Shown here in pieces: positions 9,167-17,063 of a stretch of 64,000 nucleotides of DNA. A model generated the notes under the pieces. It did no database searches and was not told the origin of the DNA. It saw only the letters and a list, made by a program, of their open reading frames with translations. The position numbers and the translations under genes are program-made. The DNA is from Microbacterium oxydans (GTDB taxonomy: Bacteria > Actinomycetota > Actinomycetes > Actinomycetales > Microbacteriaceae). The number at the start of each line of letters is the position of its first letter. The stretch's first letter is position 1. The stretch lies in NCBI RefSeq assembly GCF_000956525.1, contig NZ_JYIW01000025.1:398824-462823 (forward strand). The letters run 5' to 3'.

Positions 9167-9945
9167 TGCGTGCCGTCGCCGTCGAGGTCGGGAGCGCGGT
9201 CGAACACCTCGGCGTCGAGGACGAGCTCCTCGGCTTCGACAGCCCCGGTGGCGGCGTCTCCGCCGGCCGCCGCTGCTTCTTTCTTCGCCTTGTAGCGCTC
9301 CGAGAAGTAGTGCCACAGCGTGATGAGGGCCGTGCCGCCGACAGCAGCCAGGAGGATCAGGTCGATGTAGCTCTCGACGAACGCCGCGACGGGCGGGATG
9401 AAGCCGATCACGTAGCCGAACATCGTGAGCCCGAAGCCCCAGAGGATCGCGCCGATGAGGTTGTAGAGCGTGTACTTGCGCCACGGCATGTGGCCGACAC
9501 CGGCGGCGACCGGAGCGAAGGTGCGCACGACGGGCACGAACCGGGCGAGGATGACGGTGATGCCGCCGAACCGCTCGAAGAACGCGTTCGTGCGTTCGAC
9601 GTTCTTCTTGCTGAAGAGGCCCGATTCCTTGCGCTCGAAGATCGCGGGGCCGCCCTTGTGGCCGATCACGTAGCCGACCTCGCCACCGACGAACGCTGCG
9701 AGTCCGATCAGGAGTGCGACGATCCAGACGTTGATGCCGAAGACACCGTGCTCGGATGCTCCGATCGGGTGCGAGAGCAGGCCGGAGATCACCAGGAGCG
9801 TGTCACCAGGCAGGAGGAATCCGACCAGCAGGCCCGTCTCGGCGAAGACGATGAAGCACACGACCAGGAGCGCCCACGGACCCGCCGCACCGATGATCGT
9901 CTGGGGGTCGAGCCAGGGGATGAGTGCTGTCGGTGCGTGCATCAT
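9163..9945 (-). CDS. DedA/SNARE-associated family membrane protein
   Basis: Polytopic inner-membrane protein of a family linked to undecaprenyl-phosphate and phospholipid recycling and membrane homeostasis. From the ATG at 9945 the protein is 260 residues; a GTG at 9957 is a possible alternative. Longer frames run into the tRNA gene and are not credible. DedA landmarks: FVVCF..ETGLLVGFLLPGDTLL near residues 35-55, the ERFGG..ILARFVPVVRTFAPVAAG segment around 140-165 with conserved Arg residues, and GYVIG motifs. The C-terminal tail is acidic. Convergent with ku. Confidence 0.92.
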   Translation of the reverse strand: MMHAPTALIPWLDPQTIIGAAGPWALLVVCFIVFAETGLLVGFLLPGDTLLVISGLLSHPIGASEHGVFGINVWIVALLIGLAAFVGGEVGYVIGHKGGPAIFERKESGLFSKKNVERTNAFFERFGGITVILARFVPVVRTFAPVAAGVGHMPWRKYTLYNLIGAILWGFGLTMFGYVIGFIPPVAAFVESYIDLILLAAVGGTALITLWHYFSERYKAKKEAAAAGGDAATGAVEAEELVLDAEVFDRAPDLDGDGTH

Positions 9946-10020
9946 CGATTCGAACACTGAGGATTCCCGTCGGTCGTGACTGGTCGGCGGATTGCGGTGC
10001 GGATGCAGCAGCACCCGTCG

Positions 10021-10102
10021 TGCGGAAGGTGGGACTTGAACCCACACGCCCTGGGGCACAGGAACCTAAATCCTGCGTGTCTGCCAATTCCACCACTCCC
10101 GC
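10021..10102 (-). tRNA. tRNA-Leu (anticodon TAG)
   Basis: 82-nt class II tRNA. The acceptor stem GCGGGAG pairs with CTTCCGC with discriminator A; the anticodon loop reads ATTTAGG with anticodon TAG inside a AGGAT/GTTCCT-flanked arm; there is a short variable arm (TGCCCCAGGGCG region) and a T-arm GTGGG-TTCAAGT-CCCAC. CCA is not encoded. On the minus strand TAGAAT (plus positions 10114-10119) is a well placed -10 element about 12 nt before the 5' end. Confidence 0.95.
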
Positions 10103-10238
10103 GCGGTGGTCTCATTCTACTGACCGCCGGGTCAGGGATTCTGGGGATCGCCCCGCAGTTGCGCGGCCGACCTCTCGGAGGTCGCATGGCTGTGGATAAC
10201 TTCCCCGCCGAGACTGCCGATCTTGCGAGGATGCTCGG

Positions 10239-11441
10239 GTGAATCCTTCCTCCGCTGCTGTCGCCGATCGTGTTCGTGTCCGGCTCCGGGCTGAACACAC
10301 CGACCCGTCGACGTTGCCGGATGCCGCGCGGCGGGTGGCGTTGTCAGAAGTCCGTCGCCACAACGACATGGCGCTCGCACGTGGCGAGGAGCTGATCGAC
10401 GACGAGGCGGCGTGCGTTCGCGACGTGCTGGCGACGGTCACGGGGTTCGGGGCGCTGCAGCCACTGCTCGACGATCCGGAGATCGAGGAGATCTGGATGA
10501 ACGGGCCGGGGCAGGTGCACGTGGCCAGGGGTGGCGTCGCAGAGCTCGTGGATCTGCGGCTGACCGAGGGGACGCTGCGGGATCTGGTGGAGCGGATGCT
10601 GCAGTCCTCGGGGCGTCGCGTCGACATCAGCCAGCCCTTCGTGGATGCTTCGTTGCCGGACGGCTCCCGGTTGCACGTCGCGATCGCGGACGTCGTGCGG
10701 GGATCGTGGGCGGTGAACATCCGCAAGTTCCTCCCGAGATATCGCACGCTGGAAGCGTTGACCGAGCAGGGAACGTTGCCGGTGCAGATCGCGGCGATGC
10801 TGCGCGCGGCGATGCTGGACGGGCGAAGCGTCATCGTGTCCGGCGCGACGCATGCAGGCAAGACGACGCTGCTCGGCGCGCTGCTGCAGGCCTGCGCGCA
10901 CCAGCAGCGGATCATCACCGTGGAGGAGACGTTCGAGCTCGCTGTCGAGGGGCCGGATGTGGTCGCCCTGCAGGGGCGGCAGGCGAGCATCGAGGGCAGC
11001 GGCGAGATCACGCTCCGACGACTCGTGAAGGAAGCCCTGCGGATGCGTCCCGATCGGCTCGTCGTCGGCGAGGTCCGCGATGCGGAGGCGCTCGACCTCG
11101 TGCTCGCGCTGAACACCGGGGTGCCGGGCGCGGGCACGGTGCACGCGAACTCGGCCTCCGAGGCACTCCACAAGCTCGCGATGCTTCCTCTGCTCGCCGG
11201 GCGGAACATCGACAGAGCCTTCATCGCGCCGGCGCTCGCGTCGGCTGTCGGGCTCGTCGTGCACTGCACCCGCGAAGCGAGCGGTGCGAGGCGCGTGCAG
11301 GAAGTGATCGTCCCGACCGGACAGATCGTCGATGGGCGCATCGCCACGCGGGTGCTCTACTCCGCTGCGCTCTCGGTGGTCGGAGAAGGAACCGATGCCC
11401 CGGTCCGCGTGCGCCGCCGCTCGGATGGAATGGCATCGTGA
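10239..11441 (+). CDS. tadA: TadA/CpaF family pilus assembly and secretion ATPase
   Basis: Hexameric cytoplasmic ATPase that drives Tad-type pilus assembly. 400 residues from a GTG preceded by GCGAGG. After an N-terminal helical region (1-80), the GGE-family core contains the Walker A motif GATHAGKTT at about 202-210, the VEETFEL segment near 229, an Asp-box-like GEVRDAEALD (Walker B neighbourhood) around 273 and the GTVHANSASEAL His-box near 295. It is first in a run of seven overlapping genes. The sequence between the divergent tRNA and this gene holds no other gene. Confidence 0.93.
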   Translation: MNPSSAAVADRVRVRLRAEHTDPSTLPDAARRVALSEVRRHNDMALARGEELIDDEAACVRDVLATVTGFGALQPLLDDPEIEEIWMNGPGQVHVARGGVAELVDLRLTEGTLRDLVERMLQSSGRRVDISQPFVDASLPDGSRLHVAIADVVRGSWAVNIRKFLPRYRTLEALTEQGTLPVQIAAMLRAAMLDGRSVIVSGATHAGKTTLLGALLQACAHQQRIITVEETFELAVEGPDVVALQGRQASIEGSGEITLRRLVKEALRMRPDRLVVGEVRDAEALDLVLALNTGVPGAGTVHANSASEALHKLAMLPLLAGRNIDRAFIAPALASAVGLVVHCTREASGARRVQEVIVPTGQIVDGRIATRVLYSAALSVVGEGTDAPVRVRRRSDGMAS

Positions 11442-12295
11442 GAGTGCTCCTCGGTGCCCTCCTCGCGGCCGGGGTGCTGCTGAGCGTGTCGCCGTGGGTG
11501 TGGCCGCGTGCTGCACGCGGACCACGGGTCGAGCGTCGAGGTCCGCTCGCGCGCCTCCGCGAAGAGGCTGGCCTCGGATCGCTCACGCAGCGTGCGCTGC
11601 TGAGCGTGATCGTGGCAGCTGCGCTCGGTGCGGCATCCCTCGTCTGGCTCTTCACCGGCCTCCCCGTGCTGGCCGTGCTGGCTGCGCTCGCCGGAGGATC
11701 AGCGCCCGTGATGTTCCTCCGCGGGAGAAGGGTGCGGCTGCGCCGTGTCCGCCGGCAGCTGTGGCCCGACGTGTGCGATCTGCTGGTCGCCTCCATCCGT
11801 GTCGGGCTCTCGCTGCCGGACGCGGTCGCTGGTCTGGGAGCGTCGGCGCCGACCGCGCTGCGCCCGGCGTTCGTGGTGTTCGCTCGCGACCTGCAGGCGA
11901 CCGGGCGCTTCGAGTCGAGCCTCGACCGGCTCAAGAGCACCCTCGCTGATCCGATCGGCGACCGCATCATCGAGACCCTCCGCATGGCGCGGCAGGTCGG
12001 TGGAACCGAGCTCACCGCAGTGCTGCGTGCACTCTCGGCGTCGGTGCGAGCGGATGCCGCACTGCGCGGCGAGGTCGAGGCGCGGCAGTCCTGGATCCGC
12101 GGGGCCGCCGTGCTCGGTGCCGTGGCGCCGTGGGTCATCCTCGGCCTGCTCGTCATGCGACCGGAGGGTGCGGCGGCATACGGCACGCCCGAAGGGGTGC
12201 TGGTGATCTGCATCGGTGCGGTGATCTCGGTGGTCGCCTTCCGCATCATGATCCGGATCGGGCGACTGAGCGAACCGCGGCGGTGGTTCGGATGA
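11438..12295 (+). CDS. tadB: TadB-like inner membrane platform protein
   Basis: Type II secretion F-domain (GspF) protein expected to form the membrane platform for TadA. The GTG at 11438 overlaps the tadA stop (GTGA); 285 residues. Two N-terminal hydrophobic segments (about 3-20 and 55-90) are followed by the cytoplasmic F domain with LLVASIRVGLSLPDAVAGLG and RQVGGTELTAVLRALS, then two C-terminal helices. Length and order match actinobacterial TadB (compare Rv3658c, known family). Confidence 0.88.
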   Translation: MRVLLGALLAAGVLLSVSPWVWPRAARGPRVERRGPLARLREEAGLGSLTQRALLSVIVAAALGAASLVWLFTGLPVLAVLAALAGGSAPVMFLRGRRVRLRRVRRQLWPDVCDLLVASIRVGLSLPDAVAGLGASAPTALRPAFVVFARDLQATGRFESSLDRLKSTLADPIGDRIIETLRMARQVGGTELTAVLRALSASVRADAALRGEVEARQSWIRGAAVLGAVAPWVILGLLVMRPEGAAAYGTPEGVLVICIGAVISVVAFRIMIRIGRLSEPRRWFG

Positions 12296-13230
12296 ACGTG
12301 ATCTCGGCCGCGGCGACCGCGGTGCTCATGGGTGGGATCTTCGCTGGCGGAGTGCTGCTCATGCTCGCAGCCGTCCCCTCGTGGAGGGCAGCCTCATTGG
12401 TCTCGCGGATCGCCCCGTACGTGCGTGATGTCGTGCCGGATGAGCGGCTGCCAGAGGGATTGCTCCCGAGCGCCGGGGTGCTGCCGTCGACGGTCATCGC
12501 ACCGTGGCGCTGGGCGAAGTCGGCATACGAGCGGGCGGTCGGCGGGGGAGAAGCACTCCGGCTCCGGCTGGCGCAGGCGGGGTCACGGACCGAGCCGTCG
12601 ACATTCTGTGCCCGGCAGCTCGGCTGGATACTCGCCGGCATCGGGTCGGGGGCTGCGCTGGTCATCGTGTTGGTGCTCGCCGGCCAGATGACGCCGCCGA
12701 TCGTGTTGGTCCCGGTCCTCGCGGGTGGCATCGCCGCGGCCGTGTACGACATGCAGCTGTCTGCGAGAGTCGCGTCGCGACGAGCCCGGCTCGCTGATGA
12801 GCTGCCGACGATGCTCGAGTTCCTCTCACTGTGCCTGTCGGCGGGCGAAGGCCTGCTCGACTCGCTGCGACGGGTGACCGGCGTCGGCTCGGGAGATCTC
12901 GTCGGTGAGTTGCGGCACGTGGTGCTCGCTGTCGGTACGGGTTCTCCGCTCGCCGACGCTCTCGGTGAGCTGGCTGCGAGGGTGCAGCTCCCCGGCCTCA
13001 CGCGCGCCGTCGATCAGGTCGTCGCGGCGTTGGAGCGCGGGGCGCCGCTCGCCGGCGTGCTGCATGCCCAGGCCGGCGACGCCCGCGAGGACGCCAAACG
13101 CACGCTGATCGAGCAAGCCGGGCGCAAGGAGATCCTGATGCTCCTGCCCCTCGTGTTCCTGATCCTCCCTCTCTCCGTGCTGTTCGCGATCTATCCCGGA
13201 CTCTTCATCCTGCGCCTCGGCATCATCTGA
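12292..13230 (+). CDS. tadC: TadC-like inner membrane platform protein
   Basis: Second GspF-type protein, 312 residues, starting at an ATG that overlaps the tadB stop (ATGA). A leading transmembrane helix (5-28) precedes a soluble region, a helix pair at about 105-150, and the F domain LPTMLEFLSLCLSAGEGLLDSLRRV with GAPLAGVLHAQAGDAREDAKRTLIEQAGRKE before the terminal helix pair (280-308). Expected partner of TadB in the platform. Confidence 0.88.
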   Translation: MNVISAAATAVLMGGIFAGGVLLMLAAVPSWRAASLVSRIAPYVRDVVPDERLPEGLLPSAGVLPSTVIAPWRWAKSAYERAVGGGEALRLRLAQAGSRTEPSTFCARQLGWILAGIGSGAALVIVLVLAGQMTPPIVLVPVLAGGIAAAVYDMQLSARVASRRARLADELPTMLEFLSLCLSAGEGLLDSLRRVTGVGSGDLVGELRHVVLAVGTGSPLADALGELAARVQLPGLTRAVDQVVAALERGAPLAGVLHAQAGDAREDAKRTLIEQAGRKEILMLLPLVFLILPLSVLFAIYPGLFILRLGII

Positions 13231-13250
13231 GCGCCAACGAAAGGAACGAC

Positions 13251-13445
13251 ATGACATCACTGCTCCGACCCCGCGAGATCGCTGCCTGGACCCGATCGCT
13301 CGTGGACGACGAGGCAGGCGACGTGCCCGGCTGGGTGCTCGTGACGCTGATGACCGCCGGGCTCGTCGTCCTCATCTGGGCGGTTGCCGGCCCCGCCCTC
13401 TCGGCGTTGTTCGAGCAGGCGATCCAGCGGGTGTCGGGACTCTGA
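13251..13445 (+). CDS. Flp/DUF4244-like small pilin candidate
   Basis: 64 residues: a polar N-terminus, then DEAGDVPGW at 22-30, then one hydrophobic helix (31-52) and a short tail. This is the layout of a type IVb (Flp) prepilin, with the glycine at residue 25 as the putative processing position, although the usual Glu at +5 is not evident. It is preceded by GAAAGGAAC about 7 nt before the ATG, a strong ribosome binding site fitting a highly made major pilin. It sits at the position of Rv3656c in the mycobacterial locus. Confidence 0.7.
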   Translation: MTSLLRPREIAAWTRSLVDDEAGDVPGWVLVTLMTAGLVVLIWAVAGPALSALFEQAIQRVSGL

Positions 13446-13846
13446 TGCGTGCGCCGCTGCCACTCAGGGACGAACGAGGGTCGAGCCCCGTCGAGTTCCT
13501 GCTGGTCGGCACGCTGCTCACCATCCTCACCCTTGCCGTGCTGCAGCTCGCCTTCGCCGTCTACGTCCGCAACGTGGTGCACGACGCTGCCGTGGAGGGC
13601 GCCTACCACGCGGCGCTCGCCGATACCGGACTCGACGAGGGGGCGGAGCGCACGCGAACCGTGATCACGCGTGCTGTGGGTCCGAGCTATGCAGAAGAGA
13701 TCACTGTCGGAAGGTCGACCCGGTTCGGCTCCCCGACGATCGATGTGCGAGTGCGAACGACGCTGCCGGTGATCGGACTCCTCGGAATACCCCGAGCCTG
13801 GGAGGTGGAAGCGCATGCGCCGGAGGAGACCCTGGGGGATGGATGA
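13445..13846 (+). CDS. tadE: TadE-like minor pilin
   Basis: 133 residues, start overlapping the preceding stop by one base (TGATG). The N-terminal DERGSSPVEFLLVGTLLTILTLAVL shows the TadE pattern: a charged stretch, a Gly, Glu at about +5 and one transmembrane helix, followed by an extracytoplasmic domain of about 100 residues. Probably a minor pilin or pseudopilin. The last 32 bp overlap the next gene, which is in another frame. Confidence 0.82.
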   Translation: MRAPLPLRDERGSSPVEFLLVGTLLTILTLAVLQLAFAVYVRNVVHDAAVEGAYHAALADTGLDEGAERTRTVITRAVGPSYAEEITVGRSTRFGSPTIDVRVRTTLPVIGLLGIPRAWEVEAHAPEETLGDG

Positions 13847-14267
13847 TGAGGGCTCGGCGGCGCTCGAGTTCATCACGGTCGGTGTGATCCTGCTGGTGCC
13901 GCTCGTCTACCTGGTCATCGTGCTCGGAGCCGTGCAGGAGCAGGCGTTCGGCGTCGAGGCTGCCGCACGACACGCGGCGCGATCGATCGCGATGGCGCCG
14001 GATGCCGAGATCGCGGCATCGCGGAGCGATGCGGTGCTGGACGGCGTGATCGACGAGTACGGGATGGATGCTGGTGCGGTGCAGACCGGCGTCTCCTGCG
14101 CGCCCGCTGGCGCCGCGTGTCCCGCTGCCGGGACGACCGTGATCGTGACGGTCAGCACACGTGTGCGGCTTCCCTTCGTGCCTGCGGTGTTCGGCCTCGA
14201 CAGGGCGTTGTCGATTCCGGTGGAGGCGTCTGCGTCGCAGAAGGTGTCGCGGATGTGGGGCGGATGA
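13815..14267 (+). CDS. second TadE-like minor pilin
   Basis: 150 residues. The ATG at 13815 is favoured because GGGAGGTGG lies about 7 nt upstream; ATG at 13839 is an alternative. DDEGSAALEFITVGVILLVPLVYLVIVLGAV gives the TadE prepilin pattern with Glu at +5 and a single helix. Two Cys residues (SCAPAGAACP) in the outer domain could form a disulfide. Paralogue of the preceding gene in architecture. Confidence 0.8.
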   Translation: MRRRRPWGMDDEGSAALEFITVGVILLVPLVYLVIVLGAVQEQAFGVEAAARHAARSIAMAPDAEIAASRSDAVLDGVIDEYGMDAGAVQTGVSCAPAGAACPAAGTTVIVTVSTRVRLPFVPAVFGLDRALSIPVEASASQKVSRMWGG

Positions 14268-14689
14268 CGGTGCGCGAGGTGACCCGGGATGGTGAGGAGG
14301 GCAGCGTGCTTCTGCTCATCCTCGGATACGCGTTGCTCGCCCTGGCGGTGCTGTTCGTGTGCGTGTGTGCGACCGACCTCTACCTCGCCCAGAAGCGCAT
14401 CGACGCGCTCGCCGACGCGGCAGCGCTCGCCGGAGCCGATGGCTTCACGCTGGTCGCCGACGATGAGAACGTGCGTGCCGAGCTGACCGATGACGGCGTT
14501 CGCGCCCAGGCCGAGGCGCTGTGGTCGGTGCTGCCCCGCGACGCAGTGCTCGTCTCGGCGGACACTCCGGACGGCGTCTCGGCGCGTGTCACGGTCGCGA
14601 CCCAGTGGGTGCCGCCGCTCATCGCACCGTTCGTCCCAGACGGCGTGCGGTTGGAGTCGACGGCGACGAGCCGCACCGCGCTGCAGTGA
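14264..14689 (+). CDS. TadG-like pilus locus protein (Rv3654c type)
   Basis: 141 residues starting at an ATG that overlaps the previous stop (ATGA). An N-terminal GEEGSVLLLILGYALLALAVLFVCVCATDLYLAQKR segment holds one helix and matches the TadG-like N-terminus seen in actinobacterial Tad loci, followed by ALADAAALAGADG and a small outer domain. It is the last gene of the locus; the convergent MFS gene begins 2 bp later. No prepilin peptidase or TadZ/Ssd ATPase is found in the cluster. Confidence 0.78.
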   Translation: MTVREVTRDGEEGSVLLLILGYALLALAVLFVCVCATDLYLAQKRIDALADAAALAGADGFTLVADDENVRAELTDDGVRAQAEALWSVLPRDAVLVSADTPDGVSARVTVATQWVPPLIAPFVPDGVRLESTATSRTALQ

Positions 14690-14691
14690 TG

Positions 14692-15876
14692 TCAGTGTGA
14701 TCCGTCGGTCCGTGGCCGGTCGCCACGGATCGCGAGCCCCCGGCTCAGCAGCCCGGCTCCGGCGGTCAGCCCTGCGAGCGCCAGCAGCCCGAACGGCACC
14801 GCGGTCGCGGTCGCGACGGCACCGACCAGCAGCGGACCGGCAGCGTCACCGACCTCTCGGCCGAGCTCCGCGCTGCCCATCGTCCGGCCCATCCGCTCTG
14901 GCGCAGTGGCCGCAGCGAGGTGCGAGAACGCCAGCGGAGTGACGACTCCGAGCATGGCACCGATCATCGCGGCTGCGAGGAACAGTGTCACCGGGTGGGG
15001 GAGCGCGGCGAGCAGCACGAGTGCGGACGTGGCCAGGAGCAGACCCCACGTGCTGCCGGCTGCGGTGCTCAGGCGTCCGCGATCCCTCGCCGCGCCGACC
15101 ATCGGCTGGAGCACGGACGAGACCAGTGCGACGAGGGCGACGGCGACTGCACCGACGACCGGGTGCAGCTCCATTCGGGTGGCGAGGAGGGGAAGGAAGC
15201 CGACCGCGACCCCGAGCACCGCGGTGCTCGTCGCGAGCACCAGCGTCGGGATGAGGAAGGAACGGTCCCAGAGCTGCATCCACAGATCGCTGAGCGTGCT
15301 CCGCTGCTTCGGAAGCGGAGGCAGCGAGGGCACGAGTACCAGCGTGAGCAGGGCCGCGCCGACAGCCAGAACGGCGAGCGTCCCGTAGACCCAGGCGATG
15401 CCGTAGACGTGAGCGACGAGGATTCCGATGATCGGGCCGAGCAGATACCCCATGCTCTTCCAGGCGCCGTATCGACCGAAGTAGCGGCCGAGACGTTCCT
15501 GCCCGGCGAGGCGTGCCACTGCGGACGATGAGGCGGGCGAGAACGCGGATGCCGCCGCACCCTGCCCGAGCCGGATCAACGCCAGGGCGAGTGGCGTCGC
15601 GATGAAGGTCGCGATGGCGGAGGCGACTGCGAAGGCGAGCAACCCTCCGACGATCACGGGTCGGACGCCGATTCGATCGCTGAGCGCACCGAAGATCGGC
15701 TTCAGGACCACCTCTGCGATGTCGTACAGGGCCAGCACGAGTCCGAACGAGAGCAGGGTGAGCCCGATGTCGTCGGACTCGGCGCCGAGGACTGATGCGA
15801 CGCCGTGCGCCCCGAACGCAGTCGTGAATCCGGCGAGGTAGAGCGGAACGAGCGCTGCCCGTGTCGAAGTTGTCAC
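14692..15876 (-). CDS. major facilitator superfamily transporter
   Basis: 394 residues with about 12 hydrophobic segments. The loop between helices 2 and 3 reads KPIFGALSDRIGVRPVI, the MFS signature. The start is a GTG; on the minus strand TACACT (15884-15889) lies 7 nt before it with no Shine-Dalgarno, so it is probably leaderless. The -10 box lies inside the inverted repeat at 15886-15901. It is divergent from a ChrB-like gene; efflux of a toxic compound is a reasonable guess, but the substrate cannot be read. Confidence 0.85.
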   Translation of the reverse strand: MTTSTRAALVPLYLAGFTTAFGAHGVASVLGAESDDIGLTLLSFGLVLALYDIAEVVLKPIFGALSDRIGVRPVIVGGLLAFAVASAIATFIATPLALALIRLGQGAAASAFSPASSSAVARLAGQERLGRYFGRYGAWKSMGYLLGPIIGILVAHVYGIAWVYGTLAVLAVGAALLTLVLVPSLPPLPKQRSTLSDLWMQLWDRSFLIPTLVLATSTAVLGVAVGFLPLLATRMELHPVVGAVAVALVALVSSVLQPMVGAARDRGRLSTAAGSTWGLLLATSALVLLAALPHPVTLFLAAAMIGAMLGVVTPLAFSHLAAATAPERMGRTMGSAELGREVGDAAGPLLVGAVATATAVPFGLLALAGLTAGAGLLSRGLAIRGDRPRTDGSH

Positions 15877-15885
15877 GATTGCGAG

Positions 15886-15901
15886 TGTAACGAGTGTTAC
15901 A
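15886..15901. promoter_or_regulatory. perfect inverted repeat, probable operator
   Basis: TGTAACGAGTGTTACA is a perfect 6-bp dyad with a 4-nt spacer. It overlaps the -10 of the leftward MFS gene and the -35 (TTACAT, 15897-15902) of the rightward ChrB-like gene, so one bound regulator could control both. The regulator is not identified. Confidence 0.6.
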
Positions 15902-15936
15902 TCTGCGGATGAGCGTCTGGTACATTCGCGGAATGT
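15897..15936 (+). promoter_or_regulatory. promoter and second palindrome of the ChrB-like gene
   Basis: TTACAT (15897-15902), 18-bp spacer, TACATT (15921-15926), then 6 nt to the ATG at 15933, consistent with a leaderless transcript. ACATTC-GCG-GAATGT (15922-15936) is a second perfect dyad covering the -10 and the start codon. Confidence 0.55.
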
Positions 15937-16484
15937 CGTCCTCGCAGCGCTGGCTGATGGTCATCGTCCAGCTTCCGGCTTCACCGTCGAGGCATCGTGT
16001 CGCCGTCTGGCGCGAGCTGCGACGGAGCGGCGCGGTTCCGCTCTCCCCTGGCACCTGGGTGCTGCCATCGACCGTCACAGGGCATGCCGCCGTCGAGCAG
16101 GCGCGAGTCCTGGTCGCCAAGGGCGAAGGGACGGCAGCGACGTTCGAGATCGATCCCACCGATGATGCGACCGAGGTCTATGTCGCCGGAATCTTCGAGC
16201 AGGCGCGACGGGATGAGTGGGCCGAATTCATGTCGGAGTGCGCGAAGTTCAAGACCGAGATCGCGAAGGAGATCGCGATCGAGAAGTTCACGCTCGCCGA
16301 GCTCGACGAGGAGGAGCAGAGCCTCGCCCGGCTTCGGCGCTGGCGTCGCGATCTGATGAAGCGCGATACGCGTGGCTCCGAGTCTGCAGAGCAAGCCGCG
16401 CGCGAACTGCAGACCTGCGAGGACGACCTCGAGGCGTACGCAGAACTCGTCTACGCGGCCGTGCACGTCGAGGATCGCCCGTAG
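15933..16484 (+). CDS. ChrB N-terminal-domain-like protein
   Basis: 183 residues from the ATG at 15933, chosen by the promoter spacing. The opening WLMVIVQLPASPSRHRVAVWRELRRSGAVPL...GTWVLP matches the N-terminal domain of chromate-resistance protein ChrB, a sensor/regulator family; only that domain is present, followed by an acidic coiled-coil-like region (about 105-180). It could regulate itself and the divergent MFS gene through the palindromes between them. ChrA (the chromate transporter) is not nearby, so a chromate role is not assured. Confidence 0.65.
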   Translation: MSSSQRWLMVIVQLPASPSRHRVAVWRELRRSGAVPLSPGTWVLPSTVTGHAAVEQARVLVAKGEGTAATFEIDPTDDATEVYVAGIFEQARRDEWAEFMSECAKFKTEIAKEIAIEKFTLAELDEEEQSLARLRRWRRDLMKRDTRGSESAEQAARELQTCEDDLEAYAELVYAAVHVEDRP

Positions 16485-16505
16485 CGAGACCGGCTCTCGC
16501 GAACC

Positions 16506-17063
16506 TCAGCCCCGCGCCCGCAACCGCGCCAACAACCCGCGCAGTCGCGGCTCGAGCTGTTCCGGCGCCTCGGCTGGGAGCGCATCGACCGGCCACCACC
16601 GAACGTCGGCGGACTCATCGCTCACGGTGAGGGTGTGCTCGGGATCTGCGATCATCGCGATCCCGATGTCGAAGTGCGAGGCGCAGCGGCCGAAGCGCGA
16701 CGAGAGCGCGTGATGGTCGAGGTCATAGATCAGCGGCGATGTCGGGATCCCGGCGATGCCGGTCTCCTCCCGCAGTTCGCGCAGCGCGGCATCCGTCACC
16801 GACGCGTCGCCACCTTCCATGTGCCCGCCCGGCTGCACCCAGAACCGGCCCTTGCCGTGGAAGACGAGCAGCGTCTGCGTGAGCGTCTCATCGAACACGA
16901 CTGACGACGCCGTCGCATGGTGCGGTCCGGAGTCGCGCGATACCGGACCGAACTCATCGGCGAAGGTGCCGGCGAAATCCGTCTGCATCTCCCGCTCACG
17001 CTCGGAGCGCGGCATCAGCTCGGCGACGAGCCGGTGGACCTCGGTCGACAGCATCCCGTTCAT
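16506..17063 (-). CDS. NUDIX hydrolase
   Basis: 185 residues; the ATG at 17063 overlaps the stop of the upstream MFS gene (ATGA), implying translational coupling. The Nudix box is GGHMEGGDASVTDAALREL followed by REETGI near residues 75-100, in the variant with one extra residue common in Actinobacteria. Substrate unknown; it would hydrolyse a nucleoside diphosphate-linked moiety. Confidence 0.85.
   Translation of the reverse strand: MNGMLSTEVHRLVAELMPRSEREREMQTDFAGTFADEFGPVSRDSGPHHATASSVVFDETLTQTLLVFHGKGRFWVQPGGHMEGGDASVTDAALRELREETGIAGIPTSPLIYDLDHHALSSRFGRCASHFDIGIAMIADPEHTLTVSDESADVRWWPVDALPAEAPEQLEPRLRGLLARLRARG

Noticed and set aside
9946..10096. N-terminal extension of the DedA gene into the tRNA-Leu region
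   Set aside because: The extra residues would be read from tRNA sequence and have no DedA similarity.
10168..10184. CGACCTC-TCG-GAGGTCG hairpin before tadA as a terminator
   Set aside because: Only 7 bp, no T tract, and no transcript obviously ends there.
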